Below the pieces are notes generated by a model. That model was not told where the DNA came from. It did no database searches and saw nothing but the letters and a program-made list of their open reading frames with translations. From NCBI GenBank assembly GCA_023213395.1, contig CM041465.1:246643741-246707740 (forward strand): a stretch of DNA of 64,000 nucleotides, read 5' to 3'. Numbering within the stretch: position 1 is the stretch's first letter; every line of letters begins with the position of its first letter. The translations under genes were made by a program, and so were the position numbers. This document shows positions 53,840-62,700 of this stretch, piece after piece. This DNA comes from Cycas panzhihuaensis (lineage: Eukaryota; Cycadophyta).

Positions 53840-54400
53840 CGAACGCGGACTTTGCGTTTTTGCAGGCGCTGTTCCCGAGATGAATTGTGCGGGCCCCACC
53901 TGCGTGCTACTGGCTATGCTCCTTCGTGCCGTTGCGGGTCCCACCGATTGCTGTGCCAGCCGTGCTGGGTGCGTCTCCCCGTGCATGAGCCGTGCAGGCT
54001 CGTCCAATTTTTGGAAGGTTCCGGAAGGTTCTTCCGCGTCTGCGCAAATATGAGCTTGTGAGACCCGTGCAGGTCTGTCCAGTCGCAGGTCAGTTTCCTC
54101 CCGTGTGCGGGTGTTTTCTCTGTGAGAGTTCCGTCCGTGAGCAAGTGCAGGTCCACATGGTGGAGGCAGCAGTAGGTGCGGGTCTTCTTGTGTGGACAGA
54201 GCAGGGTCTTTCCGTAAGTGCTCTTCAGCAAGAGCTAAAAAAAATCTTGGAGATGCAGCCAAAGTGCAGGGTGCTCTTTAGGAGCAGGGTTCCAGACTTA
54301 AATGCAGGCTTCAGCAGATGTTCCTTCCACAGTAGGTTCTCAGCAAAGGAGGATGGAGTCCCCTTTAACTTATTGCAGTTAAGCAGCCAAAGATGAGGTT
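53840..54400. other. GC-rich block inside the copia-N leader
   Basis: G and C dominate here, in contrast to the flanking AT-rich leader. The word GTGCAGG recurs near 53993, 54068, 54145 and 54270. Overlapping frames exist on both strands (53992-54396 + and 53801-54262 -) but neither shows a known domain, and their coexistence is a by-product of composition. A captured host-gene piece is possible but unproven. Confidence 0.5.
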
Positions 54401-54806
54401 CAATGAGATTAAATTAGGGACAGAGGCAGGGTTAAGTGAGATTAAATCTCCTCATCAAAGATGGATTTAAGGACAGCAAGATTTCAGAATTCTGTGCAAG
54501 ACCTTTCAGTGGCTGGATCTCTCAAAAATGTGGGACAACATTAAATGCAAGCTTAAAGATAGGACAACAATTGTCCAAATTGCCAAGAATGTGATGAGAG
54601 GACAGAATTAAAGCTAAGATGGACCAAGAAATGATAGAGTTAAATGGAGAAATCACCCATGAAAAATTCCAAGAAATGGACCAAGAAGGGACAGAATTAA
54701 ATGCTGAAATTACCCATGCATCTGTCTCCAAGAATGTGCTAAGAAAGCTTCAAGACAACAACAAACTTAGGTAAATTCACTAAATCAAAGCTCAAACAAC
54801 CATAGA

Positions 54807-54818
54807 GCTCTGATACCA
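54807..54818 (-). promoter_or_regulatory. Copia-N primer binding site, exact initiator-Met type
   Basis: The minus strand reads TGGTATCAGAGC, two bases after the LTR end. It is identical to the plant initiator tRNA-Met complement. Confidence 0.95.
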
Positions 54819-54820
54819 AT

Positions 54821-55415
54821 TGTTAGAATGGGCTTTAAGCCACATATAGGTCCAAGATCTTTAATGAAAGCACAATACCATAAATGTATTAAGCATAAGT
54901 AACAAAGAACTTTAAGGAATTCAAAGAATTCAAAGGACTCAAAGAGAAATAGGAGCAAGAACACAATACCCAAGATGAGGTGTTGGAATTAGTCCAACAA
55001 CCAAAGAATGCCTTTAACTTGATTAGCAAACTGATAGAATAACAATGAGCTCCAACTCTTGAATGAGCAACAATGAGGAATAGGTCTCATTATATAGAGT
55101 GAGATGAGAGACCTAAGGCCTTGGATGTTTGACTAGTGTCAAACATCTAAGATACATGCCTTGGATGATTGACATGTGTCTTTTTGGAAGCTCTTTGTGT
55201 GAGCAAAAATGCAATGGGGTCATTTGACCCTCAAGTTACATAAGTGACAACATTGTGTCACTAGTCATAAAGTGGGTGTGTACTTTATCACTTAAGTGAT
55301 AAAGTCACCCCTAAAGTACAAAAGTGCACATGAGCATTAAAGTGCACACATAATACAAAAATAGAAAGTACATAAGCTTAACATATAAACATAAGGTAAA
55401 CCATGAGGTTTAACA
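54821..55415 (-). repeat. Copia-N 5' LTR (595 bp)
   Basis: It starts TGTTAGAATGGG and ends GGTTTAACA in plus-strand writing, i.e. TGTTAAACC...CTAACA on the minus strand. TATATAATG-like sequence (minus strand, near 55100-55092) is a probable TATA box. No second copy exists in the window. GAAAC (55416-55420) follows and may be one side of the target duplication. Confidence 0.85.
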
Positions 55416-55420
55416 GAAAC

Positions 55421-55760
55421 ATCATTTGTAACTCTTTCCAGTTTTTAAGAATGGCTTGGTGGGCTAGGTACTAATACCAAGCCTTTCCCCGTAAGGTCAA
55501 TACTAGGTCCTGTTGCCATTGGGTTTTGTCCCAATTCCCGTGTTCTATCCAATATTCAACACAATGAGTTAGGTGGGTAGTCCCATATAACTGCTCTCCG
55601 TAGAATGGCTTAACATGCTTCCCAATGTAAATTTCATGATTTATTTCTTCTGGGATAATAACTCTATTGTCTAGACCAGAGTCTCTAGAAGTACTTACCA
55701 GTGATTCTCCTTCCATTTTCCTGGTTTTGGTGCCAATCATTGGAAGGGATCGATCGGGTG
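55421..55760 (-). pseudogene. Gag-like block before RT, first half (element C)
   Basis: The minus strand reads VKPFYGEQLYGTTHLTHCVE, YWIEHGNWDKTQWQQDLVLT and LRGKAWYQYLAHQ (55640-55465). AILKNWKELQMMF follows, reaching copia-N at about 55420. The spacing LRGKAW ... NWKEL ... F is like the Retrotrans_gag core. Element B has the matching CMEYWLEH block. It lies downstream of the protease, an unusual place for gag. Confidence 0.62.
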
Positions 55761-56081
55761 GGTATACTTCTAAGGAAGAGGAGGAAGGAGTGTTACTTCC
55801 TTCCTCGGGTTGTACTAAGGGGGGGGGGGGGGTAGGGAATCTACCTCAGGACCCACGCCTGATATAGAAGGGATGTCGGGGTTAGTATTAGCTACTATAA
55901 AACTATGAAAAATATTAGGTAAGCTAGGGGGTTGTTGGTCTAGTTTGCTGTCATCCCTTAAACTATCAGTAATCATTATATACTCAAAAGAATCTAAATT
56001 ATCATCAATGTCTTTAGTTACACATTTGGATAATAAATTACATGTATGAGAAGAGGAGTTTACTTCATAGGCATCCTGCAG
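55761..56081 (-). other. Linker with G-run, no recognised gene
   Basis: Between protease and gag-like block. A run of about 14 G occurs near 55818-55831. The sequence is Asp/Ser/Glu-rich in the minus frames and decayed. Confidence 0.5.
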
Positions 56082-56871
56082 CTAATAATCCACTAATCTC
56101 ATTCTGTGTTCGTCATCCGAAGAGTTGTATATTTCTCCGAAATAGGTCGGTTCTTCTTCTTGATAGTTGGTCGATGTCGTGGGCTCTTCCGCAGTATGAT
56201 AGAGGTTTCTTTCCTCGAGGAAAGATGATGTTGTTTTGCTTGTGACAGTCGTGTTGGATCCTTCATCTGATATCATTTCGATGGAATTCCTTCCCAACAT
56301 TGGTAATACTACTTTGTTTCCATTATCCGTTAAGGTGAAGGTCACGCTTTTCCAATTTTGGAGGCATTGCATCTTGTATAGCCATGGCCTCCCCAAGAGT
56401 GCTGGATAGGGCGTTGCCCCTTTTTCTGTTTCCGCGATTGTGAAATCAATTTTTACCACAATCCCTGCCACATCTACCTTGATGTTGGCTAATCTTCCCA
56501 TAGGTCGTACTAATAATTCGTTGGCCAATTTCAACGAATATGTTGCTGCTTCTAACTTTGGGCTTCCCAGTTTCCGCCATGTCGAAGCTGGTAATACGTT
56601 GACAGTCGCGTCTCCATCAACAATTACTTTTGGGAATGTTTTTTTCAGTACCATCATAGTTATCATTGGATCCATATCGAATGATAGCATTATTTGCTTT
56701 AAACTCTTTGTAATTCCACGTTGTAGTACTCCTCCTTTAATCCAATCAATGACTTGGCATAAGGGGATGGTCAATTGTAGTTGTTTGACCAAATTCTCCA
56801 TCAACAACAGCATTCTCGGAATGTCTTCCACTGGTAATCCTTTAAATAGTTCTTCCAAATGCACCATCTGA
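56082..56871 (-). pseudogene. Element C protease region
   Basis: A 261-codon open frame. The retropepsin region reads FPKVIVDGDATVNVLPASTW (near 56640-56580), where relatives have DGG or DSG; the Asp-Gly is kept and the following residue is Asp. ATPYPALLGRPWLYKMQC lies at 56425-56370, the distal ILGR-type block. The N-terminal part (EELFKGLPVEDIPRMLLL) connects to gag in another frame; the C-terminal part is acidic. It would process the polyprotein. Confidence 0.82.
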
Positions 56872-58880
56872 GGTTGCCCCTTTGGCTCTTCTGGTATGTT
56901 CTCTTTTTCTTTCTGCTTATCTTTCTATACGTATACGTATTTGGTTTCTGGTTTTCCCATTGGTAATGTATTTTCTTCTCGAGTTAAGCCATCCTACACT
57001 TGTTTTGCTTTTTTAAATCGATCCATTTCTGTTTGCGGACCGGGTATCTTTTGTTTTGTTTCTCCTTCTGCTTATTCTGGAGTTTTACGTTTTTAGTTTC
57101 TGGTATAATCGTCATTAAGTTGGTGGCTTTGGCCTTCCCTTTACAATCCTCCGTCTTATGGTCACTTGGGCCGTAGTTGTTACATATGAACAGTTTCTGT
57201 TCGTATTCCTGCTTAGTTGGGCATTTTGACTTCCAGCGCTCAAATTGCAAACAGATGAGGCATCTACCCATTGGTGGTTTCTTTCTCGAGGGCTTTTGTG
57301 TGCCCCTCGTTGTATAAACATTTCGAGGTGGGTTGCCTCCCCTTCCCCTACCTCATCCTCTGTAGGCTTTCCCTCTGGGATTGTAGAAACAATCCTTAGT
57401 CATATGCGTATCTACCTCGCATATGTGGCACCATTTGTCTTGTTGGTGCAACGCACTATTTTTTAGATTCAATTTGCATTCTTTAGTTGTATGTGAATTC
57501 TCTTCACAGATATGGCACCATTTGGTTATCCTCTTGGCATGGTCTTTCTTTTTCGTCATTTCTTCTTCTTCTCTGCTATTTCTGATTTTTAGCCCAGCCA
57601 CTTCTTTTCTTAAGGCTTTCAATTCCGATTCCTCTTCTGTTATTCCCACCTGGCAGAAGGGTCGGTTATACTGATTTTGCTTGAGTTCCCTAATCTCCTC
57701 TTGCAATCTTAATAGTAGGGAGTCATGTCCTCCTGCCTGTGCATCCATCTCCATGTCAAAATCCAATGTTAAATCTTGGGCATTTTTAAACGATTTCAAC
57801 GGATGGGCATGCATCATAGCTCTCAGTTTTTCATTCAATCCTCTCACAAAATAGTTCTTCGTGTTGTGGTCGATCGCTTTCGTTAATCATACTGGCCGTG
57901 ATGATTTTCATTCTGCTGATATAAGTTAGCACTGATTCTCCTACTTTGTTAAATTTCCTCAAGGCGATTTCCATCGCTCACATTACTTTAACTTCTGAAA
58001 TCTTTCTTCGAAGGATTTCTTGATCGTTGCCCATGAATCATTCTTGTTTATTTCTTTGTACAATGCCAATGGTACTCCCCTTAGTGTGCAGGCGAATCTG
58101 GCTTTTATTTCATCCTCGTCTGTAATCTTTTTCACATCAATCAGATTTTGAAAGAAGTATACGTGTTCTGCTGCGTCTGAAGTGTCATTGAAAATCAACT
58201 TTCCAAAATCTCTGTAATCATCCATCTTGGGGGATTGCAACGGTGTCCCACCTGGTGGTGATTCTTCCCTTTTCTCCTCCTTCGGAGATGCACTTGGAGT
58301 GCCTACTACTGTATTATCCTTCCCAAACAACGGATTCTTAAATGGAGTTTTGATATGTATAGGTTCTACTACACCTGGCACTTGTATAGTTAACGGTGTC
58401 ACTATAATATATGATTGATCAGATCCCTTTTCTGATGAATCTTCAAAAAGCTGTCTTGTGAGCTTATTTTCCTAATTTGTCGAGGGACCTTCCTCCGCCT
58501 TCTTTTCGCTGTCACTTAGGTCCTTCAGACTGTCCTCCATAGGTATACTTCCCTCTTTTAAGGTTTCTTGATGCTTTTCATCCACCTTTGGTTTTCCTTC
58601 AAATTCTAGGCTAAACAAATCATCTTTGATTGGGGTTGGTGTTAATACCATACGTTCGCCATTAGTTCCCTCTTCTTGTTCTTGAGGTGTCTGGGCTCCA
58701 CTTGCCTCAGATCCTTCAACGGACTGTCCCTTAGTCTCGTTATTTTGCGAATTTAATCTCCTCGCCCTTCTCAGTTTTGATTCCTTCGACCATCTTAATG
58801 CCCTTTGTCTGCTGGTTTCCTTCTCTATACCAGTAACCTTTTGTGGCTCTTCTGACCTTGAAGGCCTCTTAGGTGGCATT
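56872..58880 (-). pseudogene. Element C gag with four CCHC knuckles
   Basis: It starts MPPKRPSRSEEPQKVTGIEK at 58879 and has one stop near 58470. The gag core is ARFACTLRGVPLALYKEINK and WATIKKSFEERFQK (58110-57985). A paired frameshift near 57990 and 57850 follows. Knuckles are CHICEENSHTTKEC (near 57515), CHICEVDTHMTKDC (near 57425), CLICLQFERWKSKC (57260; Arg in place of His) and CNNYGPSDHKTEDC (57190). Three fit CX2-3CX4HX4C-like spacing; the third has lost its His. All parts except the shifted segment lie in one frame. Confidence 0.83.
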
Positions 58881-59006
58881 GGAAGGCCCCCTGGCTATCG
58901 GTGGCTTAGTTACAGCCTGCCATCACGATGGCAGCCAGGGTCCTCTGCCCTTTACACATTCCTTTCTTTGAAACTCTTGGGCCCTGTCCCTCCTCAACGG
59001 ACGTAA
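58881..59006 (-). other. Element C leader
   Basis: A short leader of about 130 bases between primer site and gag ATG. It contains CCATCACGATGG, a small palindrome. Element B carries the same leader in two copies around its copia fragment. Confidence 0.6.
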
Positions 59007-59018
59007 GCAACGGAACCA
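59007..59018 (-). promoter_or_regulatory. Element C primer binding site
   Basis: The minus strand reads TGGTTCCGTTGC one base after the LTR end. Ten of twelve bases equal TGGCGCCGTTGC, the tRNA-Asp type of Athila elements. The true primer tRNA cannot be fixed from this sequence. Confidence 0.65.
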
Positions 59019-59019
59019 A

Positions 59020-59847
59020 AGTTGACTGGGGTTGTTCCCACAACACTTGTGGGAACAGTGCACTTGTCAAGGTTACACATGCTATAGTCTAGTTAGGATA
59101 CTGTCAACATGGTTATTCACATACATTTCACAGATTATTCACAGAATTATATCACAATAGTACACAACAGCACAGAAATCAACACATATTCAACACTTCA
59201 TCCTTATAAACACAGAGAATACATAGTTTTCCACGTAACTCTTCTTTCCATTAAGTAATAAGTTCAATTACACAGAGGGCTGGAATGTATTCCTGTGCAT
59301 TCCAAAGAAGATACACTCTTTACATTACATGCGTACCTAGATGGTACTTATCACTAAACACTGCTTCAATCGACTGTCATGCGTGCTGGCATCTGTACCA
59401 TTGTGTACCCTGAATATTCGGCTCTCACCCTAACCGAATGGTCCATGCGTACCTCCTTAAATATGCCTCTTCGTACCTTTTGGCTGAAGTGTTATGACTG
59501 CCTGTCATAACCGTACCCCTTCAGTCATACGTACCCTTTCCTTAATCATTAGTTATATACTTAACTAATGTCTTCATTATGTCCGTACGTCCGCGATGCT
59601 TTCTGGCTTTCCGGCTTCCACCGTCTTGCATCGTGCGTATCGCTTCCATTTAGTTCCGTTCCGCTGCTAGTACGTATCTGTGTTACATACCCGTTCCGGG
59701 TACGCGCCTATCATACGTACCCAAAATGTTGGTTTTTCTACTGTTTTGCCTCGTGTGTACCTTCGTACGGTCCATACCTACACATCTCGGGTTATCCAGC
59801 CTACCTCTGGTCTTCCAACAGCCATATGATCAATTTATGCCCCAACA
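59020..59847 (-). repeat. Element C 5' LTR
   Basis: It matches 43630-44462. The first base (59020) is A where the other LTR has T. It ends GCCCCAACA and is followed by TCTAG. Confidence 0.93.
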
Positions 59848-60534
59848 TCTAGCTCTGACATATCCTTGATTTCCAGCATCAGAGACGTGAAGGCCTTGAT
59901 ATAGTCCCTTACCTTCCTTGTCTGTTTCAACTCCGACAGCTTTGTCCTCGCTATCCATACAAAATTCCCAGAACAAAATTGATCCCTCAATGCGGTATTC
60001 AATCCCTCCGAATCGTTAACCTCTACAACGCGTCTTCCAATCGCGCTTTGTCCTCTGCTCTGGCCCTCCACCAAAGCTTAGCACTTCTAGTGAAGTACAT
60101 GGCTGTTGTTCTCACTTGAGCCTCGTCTGAGAGGCCTGGCATGCTTGCTAGGTATTCCTCAACATCCCAGTAGAAATTCTCAAGGACCTTGTTGTCCCTC
60201 GCTCCGTCATAGGCTCCTTGAGTTTGGGCTGAATCTGTTGGGTGTGGCTCCCCCTTATAGCCATGAACAACTTCAAGAGGGCTATGTCTTCTGCCATCCT
60301 GATTTGGGTCTTTATACTTTTACACAACTGTGCTTGCAGTTCCTTCACCTCGGTTTCTAGTGCCTACACTTGTCCCTCCAAGTGATTCACTCCTTGTCGA
60401 GTGCTCTGGCTAGTCACATTCTGGTCGCGTCTTTCGCATGTTCTACCTTCCTCTTGGTAGGATTCTGCATCACTAGCATAAGGGCTTCCTTCATCCTCAC
60501 TGCTTAGGCGTGGCTCATCTTGTTCGTGTGCCAT
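59848..60534 (-). pseudogene. Gag unit 6 (reverse), N-terminal half
   Basis: It begins at an intact ATG (60534): MAHEQDEPRLSSEDEGSPYA. The coiled-coil region follows, then the gag core (lightly shifted near 60210 and 60050), VRDYIKAFTSLMLEIKDMSE, and finally the element C insertion. It is the only unit whose start codon is ATG. The ATG is four bases from the LINE-B direct repeat. Confidence 0.85.
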
Positions 60535-60537
60535 GGG

Positions 60538-60942
60538 GCATGCATCGCGGTAAGAACCCCTTAATACAAACTTGAAAGCTATAGGTTTGAAAAAGGTGTT
60601 TTGATTTTAAATTAGCTAGTATCTTTTCTATTGTTTTCACAACATATTCCCATATCTCTATCATAGAGTTTTGAAACCTAAATAGAATGCCCAAGGACTT
60701 AAATAAGTTTCTCTCAATTTAATCCAACTGCACTCATATTATGAGTGCCAATCAAGAATGCCTTTAGGGGATTAAAGGTAGCATGTTGTCTTTTTGAGAC
60801 CAAATGAAAGGTTTGGATAATCTTGAGGATTTGGGCTATGCACTTAAGTTTAGCTTTGCTAGTGAGAAATGAATCATCAATAAAGTGGCCATTAATGATA
60901 TGTGTTTCCATACCTTTGGCGAGATAAATGCCTTTTATAAGT
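60538..60942. repeat. ~400 bp direct repeat bracketing the gag array, right copy
   Basis: It matches 38610-39007 (see there). Here it continues without break into the upstream LINE-B RT, so this is the copy in its original context. Confidence 0.9.
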
Positions 60943-62700
60943 TGTTGGTTGACTCTACTTTGAATTAGATATCCCATAGCACCAACAATAAAGGCATACA
61001 ATGTTGGGGCCAGAGGCATTATTGTGTAATATTTTTATTGGATAATTGGTCCATCCATTGAGGGAAATATTGACTAAAGCTTTAGCAAAGAGAACTTGCA
61101 TGATTTTGAAATATTCCCTCCCTAACCCTAAAAGTAGTAAGGATGGAGGCCCATTCTAGCCCTTATCACACAACTAAAAGTTTGTTAAGAACATACTAGC
61201 CTTAATGAAGCTAGTCTACTCAGATTTGGCAATCTCAAGAGGAATATATCTGACTCCCTTGGCAAGGACTATTGCCAAAATCTTGTAGGAGACATTCAAT
61301 AGTGTAATGTGATGTCAATTGGTAATCAATTCGCATTCACCTCCATTGGTAACGAGTTTGATATTGCCTTGATTGATCTTAGTCCTTAATGACCCAGGGA
61401 TAACCACTTCGTTATGGACTTTGAGGAGGGTTAGTGTAGTGTACTCCCAAGTGGCCTTATAGAACTCACATGGGAAACCAACAAGCCTAGGGGCCTTTTC
61501 ATCAGCCATGCAAGGCTATTGTAATCTCCTCCAAATTGAGAGGGACCTAGCTTGCATCCCCCCCTAGACTTGCTTAACTTGGAGGGATTAATTGTAGGCA
61601 TTTTTCCAAAGCCTCGTTTGTTTCTTTAGTTGGTTTTAGGGGGCTTTGAAAATTCTTGTGATGTTGGGCCAAAAATTCTTTGGTAATCTCCTCTTGGAAA
61701 GTGAACCTTGCTTTAGTGGTTTTGAGGGTAAGAATATCCTCTAGGGCATGCTTGCATTACAAAGCTTGGAAGAAACTTTTTGAGCACTTATCTCCCTCTT
61801 TAATCTAATGCACTTGTAGGGTTCATTAAAGGGGTCTTCCTCCAAAAGCGATCTAACCTCCACAAGTTTTCTTGTGTTGGTGTTCTCTTTTTTCTTCTTA
61901 AAAAATTTGGTGTTTCTACTCAACTTCTTTGTACCAAATAGTCCAATTAGTATTTTTTAGTGGGAATGGAGAGAAGTGCCAAACTTGTTTGATATTGTTC
62001 GAGTACATTATGGACAAGTGATAAGAGATACGAAGCTTAAACATAGACATTTGATATGAGAATTTACCCTCCTTGCAAGAAAGGGCAAAGGTGAAAGGTT
62101 AGTGAACAATCAAAGCAACTTCTCTAGAGACATAAGTAGGCCTACTTGTTTTTGTCATTAGAAATCATGGCTTTATTAGGTCTTTTTAAGACACGATCAT
62201 GCTTGTCTTGAAGATCATACCACATTAACTAAGGATCATGGCTCTCATTCGTTTTATTAGCATTAAGATCATATGAGCTAAGCTTTATTATTTATATGTA
62301 ACCATGCTCTCATTTCTTCTTGGTTCCATTTAAATAGCCTATAGATAACTTTGTCTATGGATGGTTCAATCATTTTGAAAATTTCACATGAACTACGTGA
62401 TGCCTCTAGGAGGTGATTATTAAGCTAGTTCTGAAGGGCATCCTATTTGGTCTAAAAATTGGGCACATGGATGTTGGCAATCCCTAAAATAGCTTATTGC
62501 CAATTTTCACAACTATTCATGGTGTCAAAGCTAACTAAGAATAGCACACCTATTCTTGGGGTCAAAACTAGACATCATTATCTTTTCATCTAGGGATGTC
62601 TTAGTCAAAATGGCTATGACACCTTTAGCTTTAGTGTGCATGGTAGTGAACTACAAGTAATTAGTCCAAATATAAGATAAGTCAAATCTAAAATTACATT
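60538..62700 (-). mobile_element. LINE-B, 5' part: endonuclease and reverse transcriptase
   Basis: From right to left on the minus strand: HTKAKGVIAILTKTSLDEKI and SFDPKNRCAIL (near 62640-62555) with IANIHVPNF-like sequence near 62480, typical of an APE endonuclease; a decayed linker; FFKKKKENTNTRKLVEV near 61915; KAPRLVGFPCEFYKATWEY and NQGNIKLV near 61495-61365 (RT fingers); MPLAPTLYAFIVGAMGYL near 61020-60970; and the catalytic box HFIDDSFLTSK near 60890-60860. The wording differs from LINE-A, so this is another family. Many stops; an ORF1 is not recognised. Confidence 0.8.

Larger units (their letters stand above)
52441..54806 (-). other. Copia-N leader (about 2.4 kb), no recognised gene
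   Basis: This is the non-coding region between primer site and gag, unusually long for copia. It holds a 77 bp tandem duplication (53075-53228), a C-run (near 53647-53657) and a GC-rich block at about 53840-54400. The rest is AT-rich with many GCTTAAA-type words and no conserved frame. Confidence 0.6.
49718..55415 (-). mobile_element. Copia-N: Ty1/copia element truncated at its 3' side
   Basis: Only the 5' LTR (54821-55415) is present, with an exact initiator-Met primer site. It is followed on the minus strand by a 2.3 kb leader, gag, zinc knuckle, protease, GAG-pre-integrase and integrase. RT, RNase H and the 3' LTR are missing. The left end is a second copy of its own gag-protease segment (49729-49976). 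It sits inside the gag-like block of element C; host coding resumes at about 49700 and 55430. Confidence 0.88.
43630..59847 (-). mobile_element. Element C: Tat-like Ty3/gypsy element, 16.2 kb with nested copia
   Basis: LTRs at 43630-44462 and 59020-59847 match closely and sit between TCTGG and TCTAG. On the minus strand: 5' LTR, primer site, gag with four CCHC knuckles, protease, gag-like block (split by copia-N), RT, RNase H, integrase, tandem-repeat block, extra ORF, 3' LTR. It is the better preserved sister of element B. Open blocks are separated by single stops and frameshifts. RT wording and primer site point to the Tat/Athila branch of Ty3/gypsy. Confidence 0.92.

Noticed and set aside
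53992-54396. 134-codon plus-strand frame as a host gene
   Set aside because: An equally long frame exists on the opposite strand, no domain is seen, and it lies in a retroelement leader; reported only as a GC-rich block.
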